A stretch of DNA of 64,000 nucleotides from Ensifer aridi (GTDB lineage: Bacteria; Pseudomonadota; Alphaproteobacteria; Rhizobiales; Rhizobiaceae). The translations under genes and the position numbers were made by a program. The stretch covers positions 220,966 through 284,965 of the forward strand of contig NZ_LUAV01000004.1 in the NCBI RefSeq assembly GCF_002078505.1. Direction: 5' to 3'. The number at the start of each line of letters is the position of its first letter. Positions within the stretch are counted from its first letter, which is position 1. Below, piece by piece: positions 44,333 to 52,829 of this stretch. The notes beneath the pieces were generated by a model. That model was given only the letters and a program-made list of their open reading frames with translations, did not search any database and was not told the DNA's origin.

Positions 44333-44419
44333 GACGCAGCGGAAGGGAGTGCAGGGCGGCTGCAGGATCGCTTTGGATCTTTGTCGACGCCCTTGTCATT
44401 TCCGGATCGATCATTTACC

Positions 44420-44435
44420 TTGACGTTAACGTCAA
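44420..44435. promoter_or_regulatory. 16-bp perfect palindrome, candidate operator
   Basis: TTGACGTTAACGTCAA, self-complementary throughout, 20 bases before the ATG of the DUF2780-like gene. It resembles operators of MerR-type regulators of acyl-CoA catabolism, but no such regulator is adjacent. Confidence 0.6.
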
Positions 44436-44455
44436 AATTCAGCGAGGAGATTTCC

Positions 44456-44848
44456 ATGAGTGAACTGGTCACGCGCGTGGCGGAAAATGTCGGCCTCGAG
44501 CCCGCGACGGCCGAGAAGGCAGTGGGGATGATCCTCGGCTTCCTGCAACGTGAAGCGGCCGAAGGCCCGGTCGCCAGGATGATAGAGGCGATCCCGGGCG
44601 CGCCGGAACTGGTCGCTCAGTACAACGGCGAGGGCAGCAATGGCAGCGGCATTCTCGGCGGGTTGATGTCGGCGATCGGCGGCGGCGGTGTCATGGCGCT
44701 CGGCCAGCAGCTGATGAGCCAGGGCCTCGGCATGGGCGAGATCACCGCGCTCGCCAAGGAGACGATCGCCTTCGCCAAGGAAAAGGCAGGCGACGAGGTC
44801 GTCGATGAGGTGGTCGCTTCCGTTCCGGGGCTCAGCCAGTTCGTCTGA
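44456..44848 (+). CDS. Hypothetical helical protein (DUF2267/DUF2780-like)
   Basis: 130-residue protein. The N-terminal helical part SELVTRVAENVGLEPATAEK and AVGMILGFLQREAAEGPVAR resembles DUF2267/DUF2780 small helical proteins. A Gly/Asn/Ser-rich loop and a GGLMSAIGGGGVMALGQQL segment follow, then a C-terminal helix AKETIAFAKEKAGDEVVDEV and VASVPGLSQFV. No membrane segment or signal is clear; the Gly-rich segment could be membrane-associating. AGGAG is seven bases before ATG 44456. A perfect palindrome in its leader suggests specific control. Function unknown. Confidence 0.78.
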   Translation: MSELVTRVAENVGLEPATAEKAVGMILGFLQREAAEGPVARMIEAIPGAPELVAQYNGEGSNGSGILGGLMSAIGGGGVMALGQQLMSQGLGMGEITALAKETIAFAKEKAGDEVVDEVVASVPGLSQFV

Positions 44849-44885
44849 TCGGCTCTCGGGCCGGTTTGCGGGAAAGACTTTTCAG

Positions 44886-44914
44886 GCACCCACCGGGCCC
44901 GCTCCGGTGGGTGC
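44886..44914. terminator. Bidirectional hairpin between convergent genes
   Basis: GCACCCACCGG (44886-44896) and CCGGTGGGTGC (44904-44914) form a perfect 11-bp stem around GCCCGCT, 37 bases past one stop and 10 before the other. T-runs are weak on both sides. Confidence 0.75.
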
Positions 44915-44924
44915 TCTGCATTCG

Positions 44925-45758
44925 TCAGGCCGCTTGGTCCCATTCCGGCGCGAGACCCCGGGGGCTGACGATCCGGCCGTCTGGTCTCGCGAGGCCACGG
45001 ATTGCCGCCATCTCCTCCCGCGTCAGCGCAAAGTCGAAGATGGCGAAGTTCTCCTGAAGCCGCGCCTCCGTCGCCGTCTTGGAGAGCGCGATTACGTCCT
45101 GCTGCTGTACGAGCCAGCGCAGCACCACTTGCGCCGCCGTCTTGCCGTGGCGGGCGCCGATATCGTTCAGCAGCGGATCGGAAGGGACCTTGCCGTTGGC
45201 CATGGCATAATAGGCGGTCAGCGACATTCCAAGCCGACGCGCCGTCTGCAGCACTTTCGTCTGATCGAGATAGGGATGGTATTCCACCTGATTGGTCGCG
45301 ATCGGCGCGTCGCTCAGCCGCGCCGCTTCCTCCATCTGCGCCGTGTTGAAGTTGCTGACGCCGATATGGCGCACCTTGCCGGCCTTGCGCACCTCGTTCA
45401 GCGCGCCGACGCGTTCGGCCATCGGCACGTCGCTGCCCGGCCAGTGCAGAAGCAAGAGGTCGACATGATCTGTCTTGAGCTTCCTGAGGCTCTCGTCGAC
45501 GGAGGCGATGAAGGCATCGTGGCGATAGTTGTCGACCCAGACCTTCGTCGTCAGGAAGATATCCGCGCGTGGGATCCCGGACCTATGTATGGCCTCGCCG
45601 ACCTCAGCCTCGTTGCCGTAGATCTGTGCCGTATCCACGTGATGAAAGCCAAGCTTCAGGGCTTCCGGGAGCACGCGCAGCACCTCGGCCCCGGACATAC
45701 GAAAAGTACCGAAGCCGAGGGCGGGGATGTTGGCGCCGTTGGAATTGACTACGTGCAT
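44925..45758 (-). CDS. Aldo/keto reductase
   Basis: 277-residue NADPH-dependent oxidoreductase with the AKR barrel. The catalytic tetrad is visible: Asp in VDTAQIYGNE with Tyr following, Lys in TTKVW, and His in LLLLHWPG. The signature GFGTFRMSG near the start and the HIGVSNFNTAQMEE and ALSKTATEARLQEN segments complete the family pattern. It resembles 2,5-diketo-D-gluconate reductase-type enzymes; the substrate is not predictable. AGGAG is seven bases before ATG 45758. Single gene. Confidence 0.93.
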   Translation of the reverse strand: MHVVNSNGANIPALGFGTFRMSGAEVLRVLPEALKLGFHHVDTAQIYGNEAEVGEAIHRSGIPRADIFLTTKVWVDNYRHDAFIASVDESLRKLKTDHVDLLLLHWPGSDVPMAERVGALNEVRKAGKVRHIGVSNFNTAQMEEAARLSDAPIATNQVEYHPYLDQTKVLQTARRLGMSLTAYYAMANGKVPSDPLLNDIGARHGKTAAQVVLRWLVQQQDVIALSKTATEARLQENFAIFDFALTREEMAAIRGLARPDGRIVSPRGLAPEWDQAA

Positions 45759-45875
45759 GGAGAACTCCTTGATCAGGATCGCGTCGGGGTGAAGTCGCGA
45801 CGGAAAGGGAAGAGACATCCTCCTATACTTGTCGCGTCCATCCGGGGCTTCAAGGCGCATCCGTCGTCGTCGGAT

Positions 45876-46649
45876 TCAAGGCGCCTTCACCGCAACGATA
45901 AACAGGCGCGGAAAGCGTAGCAGCACGCGCCCGTCGGCCATCGCCGGATAGGCCCTTGCTATCCTCTCGGCATAGGTGGCGAGGTATTCTGGGCGCCGCT
46001 CGGCGGGCAGGGCGTCGAGATAGGGACGCAAGCCCGTTCCCTTCACCCATTCGACGATGGCATGCGCATTGGAGAGCGGATGGTAATAGGCGGTGTGCCA
46101 GACATCCACCCGCGCCGTTTTCGGGGCTAGCCTTTCGACATAGGTCTCCGCTGAGGGCAGGGGCTTCCGGCGGATCGCCTGGCCACGATAGTGCTCAACG
46201 AAGGCGGGTTCCTCGGCCGCTTCCTGCATCAGAAGATGTGATGGCTCGTCGAGATTGTCGGGCATCTGCACGGCGAGCGCGCCGCCGGGCGCCAATGCGT
46301 CGACAAGGCGTTCGAGAATGTCTATGTGGCTCGGCAGCCATTGGAGGACCGCGTTGGCGAAGAACAGCGCAGCTCCTTTCGGCGGCACCCACGCCTGAAG
46401 ATCGGCCTTCTCGAAATGCAGATCGGGCAGCCGCCTGCGAGCGGCCGCCAACATGTCCTCGTCGCTGTCGATGCCCACAAGCCTATTGCCGGGAAAGCGT
46501 TCCAGGAGAAGCTCGGTCGAATTTCCCGGGCCACAACCGAGATCGAAAACGGGTCCCTCCGGCAGCTCGGGCACTTGGGCGAGAAGGTCGCGCGCCGGGC
46601 GCGTGCGTTCATCCTCGAATTTCACATATTGCGCCGCCGACCAGGCCAT
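45876..46649 (-). CDS. tam: Trans-aconitate 2-methyltransferase
   Basis: 257-residue SAM-dependent methyltransferase. The N-terminus MAWSAAQYVKFEDERTRPAR is diagnostic for Tam. SAM-binding motif I VFDLGCGPGNSTELL lies at about 34-48, post I GIDSDEDMLAAAR, and motif IV FFANAVLQWLPSH. It methylates trans-aconitate, a by-product that inhibits aconitase. AAGGAG is eight bases before the ATG. It lies 12 bases after the dehalogenase-like gene on the same strand, so they are probably cotranscribed. Confidence 0.95.
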   Translation of the reverse strand: MAWSAAQYVKFEDERTRPARDLLAQVPELPEGPVFDLGCGPGNSTELLLERFPGNRLVGIDSDEDMLAAARRRLPDLHFEKADLQAWVPPKGAALFFANAVLQWLPSHIDILERLVDALAPGGALAVQMPDNLDEPSHLLMQEAAEEPAFVEHYRGQAIRRKPLPSAETYVERLAPKTARVDVWHTAYYHPLSNAHAIVEWVKGTGLRPYLDALPAERRPEYLATYAERIARAYPAMADGRVLLRFPRLFIVAVKAP

Positions 46650-46661
46650 CGGCGTTCTCCT

Positions 46662-47324
46662 TCAAATGCCGAACTGCAGGCTTTCGAGTGAGGGAAGGAT
46701 GAGCGATGGACCATAATCCTTGTATTCGTCGGGCATATCGGCGCGGTTGATCCAGACCGTGCGGAATCCGAATTTCGTGGCACCGGCAATATCCCAGCGG
46801 TTCGACGACTGGAACGAAACAGCGCGCGGATAGAGCCGATATTTCGTCGTCACGAGATCGTAGACGGCGGGCGCCGCTTTGAACATCCTGACGGAATCGA
46901 CCGAGAAAACGTCGTCGATGATGATGTCGAGCGCGGCGTTCTTGACCGCGGAGGCCAGCATGGCCGGGGAGCCGTTTGAGAGAATCGCGATGCGGGCGCC
47001 CCGCTCCTTCAGCCCCTTGAGCACGGCCGGAACTTCCGGATAGCAGTCGAGCGCCCAATAAGCATCGAGCAGCCGCTTCTTGAGCTTCGGATCGGCCGAG
47101 GGAAAGCGCTGGAAGGCGTAGTCGAGAGATTGCTCGGTCAATTGCCAGAAATCGACATAGGCGCCCATGAGCGAGCGCACCCAGGAATATTCGAGTTGCT
47201 TGGCGCGCCAGAGTTCCGAAAAGGCCTGTCCATCCGGTCCGATCGCATCGGCATGCCGGCGCACGGCGGCGTGTACGTCGAAAAGCGTGCCATAGGCATC
47301 GAAGACATAGGCCGCGTGAGACAT
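46662..47324 (-). CDS. Haloacid dehalogenase, type II
   Basis: 220-residue HAD enzyme of the L-2-haloacid dehalogenase type. Motif I is VFDAYGTLFDVHAAV with nucleophile Asp10, motif II is AILSNGSPAML, a Lys sits in FKAAPAVYDLV, and motif IV is in FQSSNRWDIAGATKFGF (SSN and D as in type II enzymes). The aromatic WRAKQLEYSW segment near 45 is characteristic. In rhizobia DehII-like proteins hydrolyse 2-haloacids; natural substrates are unclear. ATG 47324 follows GGGAGAG. Upstream gene of tam. Confidence 0.92.
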   Translation of the reverse strand: MSHAAYVFDAYGTLFDVHAAVRRHADAIGPDGQAFSELWRAKQLEYSWVRSLMGAYVDFWQLTEQSLDYAFQRFPSADPKLKKRLLDAYWALDCYPEVPAVLKGLKERGARIAILSNGSPAMLASAVKNAALDIIIDDVFSVDSVRMFKAAPAVYDLVTTKYRLYPRAVSFQSSNRWDIAGATKFGFRTVWINRADMPDEYKDYGPSLILPSLESLQFGI

Positions 47325-47509
47325 CGAACTCTCCCGTCTATCCACCGTCCGGCGCGCGCAACACGAACTGGGGTCGCTTACGCGAATGGCTGCCGGAACC
47401 AAGGCCTGCGGCAACGCGCCGGGCGGCGCTCTGCCTTCGCCTTTTCTTTTACGTGGATCATGTCAAATCTTTGTGCGCTGCACAATGCCTCCGGCGCCGC
47501 TGCCATTGT

Positions 47510-48061
47510 TCAAGCTTTCCAAACCTTTGCCGGAAAGCGCAGCGCCTGTTTGGCAAGCTTGCCCTTGAAGCCGAGCGCCGCGTCGCAGAGCCCGACCACA
47601 TGCCGGTTCGGCTTGGCCTCGGGACGAAGGGCGTGAAGCTCGGCCGCGGCATTTTCCGGCGCCACATAGCGCGCCAAAATGCCGAGCGTTAGCGCCGTCG
47701 AGCGCCCGATGCCTCTCAAACAATGGATCAAAAGATGCGCATCTGGGGGCAGCCTGTCGATGAAGGCGAATGTCGCGTCGATCGCCTCAGGGCGCGCCGC
47801 GTCGGGCGCGTCCGGGTCCGTGGCATCGCCGAAAAAAAGCTCCAGATGCCGCTCCGGCGGCAGTTCAATCATCGATAGAAGCCGCGTCGCGGGGGCACGA
47901 ATGGAGATGAGATGCGTCGGCGCCCAGAGGCCGCGATTATGCCGCGCCTCCGTCTGCGAACTCACGATCACCCGCACCGGCCAGCCGCTTGGATGCGCCG
48001 GGTTGGCTCCGAGAACGGGCCGGTAGAGTTCGCCTTCCGTGGCTTGAGCCGCAAGCGCCAT
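47510..48061 (-). CDS. Tyrosine-phosphatase-like protein
   Basis: 183-residue protein. The PTP-loop-like motif LIHCLRGIGRSTALTLGIL (H-C-x5-R-S) lies at about 110-128, as in dual-specificity and tyrosine phosphatases. An upstream aspartate-rich stretch FFGDATDPDAPDAARPEAI may provide the general acid. The N-terminal part (RVIVSSQTEARHNRGLWAP, LISIRAPATRL) resembles small rhizobial protein tyrosine phosphatase-like proteins. GGAGG is eight bases before ATG 48061. Targets are unknown. It could regulate exopolysaccharide or kinase pathways, which is only inference. Confidence 0.85.
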   Translation of the reverse strand: MALAAQATEGELYRPVLGANPAHPSGWPVRVIVSSQTEARHNRGLWAPTHLISIRAPATRLLSMIELPPERHLELFFGDATDPDAPDAARPEAIDATFAFIDRLPPDAHLLIHCLRGIGRSTALTLGILARYVAPENAAAELHALRPEAKPNRHVVGLCDAALGFKGKLAKQALRFPAKVWKA

Positions 48062-48159
48062 GACGGAACCTCCCTGATTCGTCTTGCTCGGCAAAAGGAT
48101 AGCAGCGCCGGGAGGCGATCGGAATCCCCGCGCGGTGAGGGCGGCCTTATCCTCCGCCC

Positions 48160-49200
48160 TCAAAACCGTGTGATGACGCTGATGCCGAGATCGGTGGCGC
48201 GGTCCATCGCCACCAGCGCCGGCACCGCCTCCTCAAGCGAAATCTCCCGGCCGATCAGCCTTCGCGGATCGAGCTTGCCGGCGGTGATCATCGCGAGCAT
48301 CGCGTCATAGCGCCACGCCTGCATGCCGTGGCTGCCGTAGATTTCGAGCTCGTGGCCGATCACCTGCGCCATCGGGATCTGAGGCGTCGCGTGCTCCGCA
48401 AGCATCAGACCCACCTGCACGTGGCGGCCGCGGCGGCGGAGATTCTTGATCGAGTTGAAGCAGGTGACGGGCGATCCGAGCGCGTCGATCGAGACATGCG
48501 CCCCGCCTTGCGTAATCTCCTTGACGGCGCCGGCGACGTCCTTCGTCTCGCGGGCGTTGATCGCGGCGACGGCGCCGAGCTTGCGGGCGAAACTCAGCTT
48601 CTCATCGGAAATGTCGATCGCGATCGGATTGGCGCCGAGTGCGGCGGCGATCATGATTGCCGAGAGGCCGACGCCCCCGCAGCCGTGCACCGCCACCCAT
48701 TCGCCGCCCTTGACGCGCGCCTGATCGGCGATTGCCCGGAAGGAGGTGGCGAAACGGCAGCCGAGGCTGGCGGCGGTTGCAAAATCCATGCTTTCCGGCA
48801 AATGCACGAGGTTCTGGTCGGCAAAATCGATCGCCACATATTCGGCGAAGGAGCCCCAATGCGTGAAGCCCGGCTGGAACTGCGCCTCGCAGACCTGTTG
48901 GTTGCCGGAGCGGCATTCGCCGCAGCGCCCGCAGCCGGATACGAAGGGCACGGTTACCCGGTCGCCGACCTTGTAGCGCACAGCCCCGCGCCCGGTCGCC
49001 GCGATGGTTCCCGCCAGTTCGTGACCGGGGACATGCGGCAGGCGGATATCCGGGTCATGTCCCATCCAACCGTGCCAGTCGCTGCGGCAGAGCCCGCTTG
49101 CCTCGACCTTGATGACGACGCCCTGTTCGCTTGGCGTCGGATCGGGCAGCGTCCGGATCTCCGGCGTCTTTTCGAAAGCATCGTAATACATCGCTTTCAT
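48160..49200 (-). CDS. Zinc-dependent alcohol dehydrogenase (MDR)
   Basis: 346-residue Zn-binding dehydrogenase. Catalytic zinc ligands are Cys in [13 protein letters not shown] and His-Glu in PGHELAGTI. The structural zinc is in [18 protein letters not shown] (four Cys). The Rossmann motif [18 protein letters not shown] lies at about residues 175-192. NAD is more likely than NADP given Asp at the end of the second strand ([10 protein letters not shown]). It resembles alcohol dehydrogenases acting on simple or aryl alcohols. GGGAGAG precedes ATG 49200. Single gene, divergent from the aminotransferase. Confidence 0.94.
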   Translation of the reverse strand: MKAMYYDAFEKTPEIRTLPDPTPSEQGVVIKVEASGLCRSDWHGWMGHDPDIRLPHVPGHELAGTIAATGRGAVRYKVGDRVTVPFVSGCGRCGECRSGNQQVCEAQFQPGFTHWGSFAEYVAIDFADQNLVHLPESMDFATAASLGCRFATSFRAIADQARVKGGEWVAVHGCGGVGLSAIMIAAALGANPIAIDISDEKLSFARKLGAVAAINARETKDVAGAVKEITQGGAHVSIDALGSPVTCFNSIKNLRRRGRHVQVGLMLAEHATPQIPMAQVIGHELEIYGSHGMQAWRYDAMLAMITAGKLDPRRLIGREISLEEAVPALVAMDRATDLGISVITRF

Positions 49201-49353
49201 CGGCGATCTCTCCCTTGGCATTTTCGCCATTCTCGCACGGCGGTTCGGTGGGCTCCAGAATGGACGTCATGACATTTTTTGATGTACCCATTCACCCCAA
49301 TTCTGCTTTTTCCGGCTAGAGCGAATAGAGGACGAGACGAGAAGGAGACGCCG

Positions 49354-50235
49354 ATGGCCGTCGATACATCCCCCCGATCCATCACCTGGACCTATGTCGA
49401 CGGTGAATGGCTTTCCGGCAATCCGCCGCTGATCGGGCCGGCCTCCCATGCCATGTGGCTCGGCTCGACCGTGTTCGACGGCGCCCGGTGGTTCGACGGC
49501 ATCGCGCCGGACCTCGACCTTCACTGCCAGCGCGTCAATCGGTCCGCAGAAGCGCTCGGCCTCAAGCCGACCATGGCGGCGGAGGAGATCGAGGCGCTGA
49601 CCTGGGAGGGCGTGAAGAAGTTCGACGGCAAGACGGCGATCTACGTGAAGCCCATGTATTGGGGCGAGCATGGCTCCTGGAGCGTCGTCGCGGTCGATCC
49701 GGAATCGACCCGCTTCGCGCTCTGCCTGTTCGAGGCTCCGATGGGCAACAGCCATGCCGGATCGGCGCTGACGCTCTCGCCTTTCCGCCGGCCGACGCTC
49801 GAATGCATGCCGACGGATGCCAAGGCCGGCTGCCTCTATCCAAACAATGCCCGCATCCTCAAGGAGGCGCGCTCGCGCGGCTTCGACAACGCGCTGGTGC
49901 GCGACATGCTCGGCAATATCGCCGAAACTGGTTCTTCGAACATTTTCATGGTGAAGGACGGCGTCGTCTTCACGCCGGCCGCGAACAGAACCTTCCTTGC
50001 CGGCATCACCCGTTCGCGCGTGATCGGCCTCCTGCGCGAGGCGGGCTTCGAGGTGATCGAGACGACGCTGACGATGGCCGATTTCGAGACGGCGGACGAA
50101 ATCTTCACCACCGGCAACTACTCCAAGGTGCTGCCGGTGACCCGGCTCGATGATCGCGATTTGCAGGCCGGTTCGATCACAGCCAAGGCCCGCGATCTCT
50201 ACATGGATTGGGCGCATTCGAGCGGCGACGCATAG
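49354..50235 (+). CDS. Class IV aminotransferase (branched-chain-like)
   Basis: 293-residue PLP enzyme. Start region VDGEWLSGNPPLIGPASHAM with WLGSTVFDGARWFDG. The PLP-binding lysine is in TDAKAGCLYPNNAR, and the C-terminal family motifs are TGSSNIFMVKDGVVFTP and FLAGITRSRVIGLLREAGF and ADEIFTTGNYSKVLPV. It transaminates branched-chain or other hydrophobic amino acids; D-amino acid aminotransferase or ADC lyase are alternatives. AAGGAG is nine bases before ATG 49354. Its end overlaps the decayed OmdA-like reading frame by about 35 bases. Confidence 0.9.
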   Translation: MAVDTSPRSITWTYVDGEWLSGNPPLIGPASHAMWLGSTVFDGARWFDGIAPDLDLHCQRVNRSAEALGLKPTMAAEEIEALTWEGVKKFDGKTAIYVKPMYWGEHGSWSVVAVDPESTRFALCLFEAPMGNSHAGSALTLSPFRRPTLECMPTDAKAGCLYPNNARILKEARSRGFDNALVRDMLGNIAETGSSNIFMVKDGVVFTPAANRTFLAGITRSRVIGLLREAGFEVIETTLTMADFETADEIFTTGNYSKVLPVTRLDDRDLQAGSITAKARDLYMDWAHSSGDA

Positions 50236-50513
50236 GCCGTCGCCGTCTTGCCCTGTTCTCCGCCGCGTGGCCCGCGATAAGGCATGCGCATATACTCGCC
50301 GCCGGCCTTGAGTTCGTCGAGCATCTGGGCAATGCGTTTTTCGCGGGTTGCTTCACGCTTTGCCTGTGAAATCCAGCCGAGATAGTCGTTGCGCTGATAG
50401 GCCGGCGGGCCGCATAAGCAGTTTCGAGGCCCCGCTCGCGCAGCCGCGCCGCGATATCCTCCGGCATCGGCTGGATCGGGCGCTTGAGCCTGCCCGTGCT
50501 GTTCCCGGCCACT
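50199..50513 (-). pseudogene. Frameshifted remnant of a YdeI/OmpD-associated (OmdA) protein
   Basis: Two reading frames on the minus strand together give an OmdA-like domain. The upstream frame (about 50513-50410) reads NSTGRLKRPIQPMPEDIAAR, LRERGLETAY. The downstream frame reads RNDYLGWISQAKREATREKR, IAQMLDELKAGGEYMRM and ends at TAG 50199. The shift lies at about 50401-50415 near TATGCGGCCCGCCGGCC and needs one lost base. No start codon is evident: the 5' side runs into the palindromic repeat at 50512. The family normally binds or protects proteins with a motif eYxxWIxxAKrxeTR. A sequencing error could explain the frameshift. Confidence 0.75.
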
Positions 50514-50613
50514 ACGGCGCCGCGCGTCTTATCAGACGCGCAAACGTCCCTGGGGCGCTTTGAATACTGCATGTTTTTGTCCTTAAATCGGTTACGATTT
50601 GAGGAACATGCAG
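50512..50613. repeat. Palindromic mosaic repeat, family A (copy 3, full length)
   Basis: CTACGGCGCCGCGCGTCT / AGACGCGC form the first palindrome. CTTTGAATACTGCATG ... CATGCAG with inner AAATCG/CGATTT form the second. It closely matches the copy at 11354. It borders the 5' end of the decayed OmdA-like gene. Confidence 0.8.
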
Positions 50614-50618
50614 CAGGG

Positions 50619-51029
50619 TCACGGTTCGATCGGACGCACGACCACATCCGGCGAAGAGCGCGTCGCGGGACCGTGATAGACGGCCTCGACATTGTTGCCG
50701 TCCGGATCGAAGACGAATGCGGCATAGTAGCCCGGATGGTAGCTGCGCTCGCCGGGCGCGCCGTTGTCCGTGCCGCCATTGGCGAGGCCCGCGTCATAGA
50801 ACCGGTGCACGGCATCCGGTCCGGCGGCCTGGAAGGCGAGATGGACGCGGGTCCGATAATCATCCGCCTGGTCGACGAAGAACTCGTCGAACGCAAAGAA
50901 TGCGTCGGTCTCGTAGGTCGGCCGGTGGCCGAGCGCACCAAGCACTGCCTTGTAGAATCGCTTGCTGACCGCGAGGTCCTCGACGCGAAGATGCACGTGA
51001 TCGATGAGCCGTCCCTGGTGGAATTCCAT
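50619..51029 (-). CDS. VOC-family (glyoxalase/bleomycin resistance-like) protein
   Basis: 136-residue cytosolic protein of the vicinal oxygen chelate fold. Two beta-alpha-beta-beta-beta modules with metal-ligand positions: IDHVHLRVEDLAVSKRFY with the first His, the central YETDAFFAFDEFFV region, and YAAFVFDPDGNNVEAVYHGP with the final Glu. The substrate is unknown (dioxygenase, glyoxalase or resistance protein). AGGAGG precedes ATG 51029; the ATG six codons earlier lacks this spacing. Single gene. Confidence 0.9.
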   Translation of the reverse strand: MEFHQGRLIDHVHLRVEDLAVSKRFYKAVLGALGHRPTYETDAFFAFDEFFVDQADDYRTRVHLAFQAAGPDAVHRFYDAGLANGGTDNGAPGERSYHPGYYAAFVFDPDGNNVEAVYHGPATRSSPDVVVRPIEP

Positions 51030-51275
51030 TCTCTCCTCCTGTGGCACGGTTAGGCCGGTCGTGGCCTCTCACTGTTTTAAGTAGGTTCGGAAAGTCGTGC
51101 GTCGAGACCCGCACGTCACCCGCTTGCCGAGGTTGTCGCTGCGTTTGCAAAGAAAGTATTTTTCGTGGGTTAGGGAAATTTTGGCACCGCATCGGTTGCC
51201 TCCGGCCAAGGCGCTGCCTATGTTCCCGCTCACAGATTTCCGTGACGAAATCCCATGCCAAGAGGAGATGCCACA

Positions 51276-51878
51276 ATGGCTTTCGAATTGCCGAACCTTC
51301 CCTATGACTACGAGGCGCTCGCGCCCTATATGTCGCGCGAAACGCTGGAATACCATCACGACAAGCATCACCTCGCCTATGTGACGAACGGCAACAAGCT
51401 CGCCGAAGAAGCCGGTCTTTCCGACCTTTCCGTGGAAGAAATCGTCAAGAAGTCCTACGGCACCAATCAGCCGCTGTTCAACAATGCCGGGCAGCACTAC
51501 AACCACATCCACTTCTGGAAGTGGATGAAGAAGGGCGGCGGCGGCACCAGCCTGCCGGCCAAGCTCGACGCGGCGATCAAGTCCGATCTCGGCGGCTACG
51601 ACAAGTTCCGCGCCGATTTCATCGCTGCCGGTACCGCCCAGTTCGGCTCCGGCTGGGCCTGGGTCTCGGTGAAGAACGGAAAGCTGGAAATCTCGAAGAC
51701 CCCGAACGGCGAAAACCCGCTCGTCCACGGCGCAACGCCGATCCTCGGCGTCGACGTTTGGGAACACTCCTATTACATCGACTACCGCAATGCTCGCCCG
51801 AAATATCTCGAGGCCTTCGTCGACAATCTCATCAACTGGGATTACGTCCTCGAACTCTATGAAGCGGCCGCGAAGTAA
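51276..51878 (+). CDS. sodB: Superoxide dismutase (Fe/Mn type)
   Basis: 200-residue enzyme converting superoxide to hydrogen peroxide and oxygen. Metal ligands are His27 in EYHHDKHHLAY, a His in HYNHIHFWKWM, and Asp and His in DVWEHSYYIDY. The Gly/Gln region QFGSGWAWV is typical. The sequence fits Fe- or cambialistic SOD; Sinorhizobium has a cambialistic enzyme of this size. GAGGAG is nine bases before ATG 51276. It is followed by a strong terminator and not part of an operon. Confidence 0.97.
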   Translation: MAFELPNLPYDYEALAPYMSRETLEYHHDKHHLAYVTNGNKLAEEAGLSDLSVEEIVKKSYGTNQPLFNNAGQHYNHIHFWKWMKKGGGGTSLPAKLDAAIKSDLGGYDKFRADFIAAGTAQFGSGWAWVSVKNGKLEISKTPNGENPLVHGATPILGVDVWEHSYYIDYRNARPKYLEAFVDNLINWDYVLELYEAAAK

Positions 51879-51908
51879 GCGGTTTCGCCCGTTTTCGGCA
51901 GAAAAATC

Positions 51909-51933
51909 GGCCCGGCCTTGCGCCGGGCCTTTT
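51909..51933 (+). terminator. Terminator of sodB
   Basis: GGCCCGGC (51909-51916) and GCCGGGCC (51922-51929) form an 8-bp stem with a five-base loop, followed by TTTT (51930-51933), 30 bases after the stop codon. Confidence 0.88.
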
Positions 51934-51983
51934 GGTTGCGGCTCGTGGCGGAACAGATTGCGGCGTGCTCCGGCGATGCTCGC

Positions 51984-52697
51984 CTACGCGTCCTCCGCCT
52001 CAAGCGGCCGCACCGCGTTCGTCTTCCAGCCGGCGATCCATAATTGTCTCAGCCGGTTGCCTTCGCCGCGGAAATAGGCGTCGACGGGCTCGCAATACTC
52101 CACGCGGTCGGCGCGGAAGTTGCGGATATCCTCGCGCAATTCGCACCAGGCGACCATCATCGCATGCTCGGAATAGTAGATGAGCGCCAGCGGCCGTACC
52201 GTACGTTCCGTCGCGCGGCCGAGCTCGTCGCGATAGTCGAGCGCCAGCTTCCGCTCGTCGCGGATCGCCCTGCGAATCATGGCGAGGTCGACCGATGGCG
52301 GCGGCGGCGCGATCGTCCCCCAGGCGTGCAGGGCTTGCGACTGAAACGCCTTGCGCAGGGGCTCCGGAACGGCGCCGGTGATCTTCTGGCTGACGCGTCG
52401 CGCCGCCGACTTCAGCTCCTCGTCGCCGGTGCGCGCCAGAAGGGCCAGCGCCAGCACGATCGCTTCCGTTTCCTCGATCGAGAACATCAGTGGCGGCAAA
52501 TCGAAGCCGGGTCTCAGGATATAGCCGATGCCGCGCTCGCCCTCGATCGGCACGCGCATCGCCTGCAGCGCGACAATGTCGCGATAGATCGAGCGCGGCG
52601 TGACCTCAAGGGACTCGGCGATCACGGCCGCCGTCACCGGTTTGCCGGCAAGCCGCAATATCTGGATGATCTCGAAAAGCCGCGATGCCTTGCGCAT
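51984..52697 (-). CDS. WYL-domain transcriptional regulator (YafY type)
   Basis: 237-residue DNA-binding protein. The HTH_11 part at the N-terminus is SRLFEIIQILRLAGKPVTAA and VIAESLEVTPRSIYRDIVAL. The WYL-type ligand-binding domain (about 135-237) has KLALDYRDELGRATERTVRPL and WCELREDIRNFRADRVEY. This family senses nucleic acids or small molecules, usually as a repressor. ATG 52697 follows GGGGG. It is divergent from the LysE gene with a palindrome between, so that gene is its likely target. The first 38 codons of the longer frame are not coding. Confidence 0.9.
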   Translation of the reverse strand: MRKASRLFEIIQILRLAGKPVTAAVIAESLEVTPRSIYRDIVALQAMRVPIEGERGIGYILRPGFDLPPLMFSIEETEAIVLALALLARTGDEELKSAARRVSQKITGAVPEPLRKAFQSQALHAWGTIAPPPPSVDLAMIRRAIRDERKLALDYRDELGRATERTVRPLALIYYSEHAMMVAWCELREDIRNFRADRVEYCEPVDAYFRGEGNRLRQLWIAGWKTNAVRPLEAEDA

Positions 52698-52726
52698 GGC
52701 CGGACCCCCTTGTGCTGCAAAGGCTC

Positions 52727-52744
52727 CTGACAAGACCCTGTCAG
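52727..52744. promoter_or_regulatory. Candidate WYL-regulator operator
   Basis: CTGACA (52727-52732) and TGTCAG (52739-52744) are inverted around AGACCC, with CTGTCAGTTGGACAG extending to the right, between the divergent genes. Confidence 0.6.
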
Positions 52745-52829
52745 TTGGACAGCGATATAGCATGTGCCAACGGATTGAAAAAACAGCAATCCGGTTTCGC
52801 ACCTTATCCAAATTCTATGAGCAACTGAC

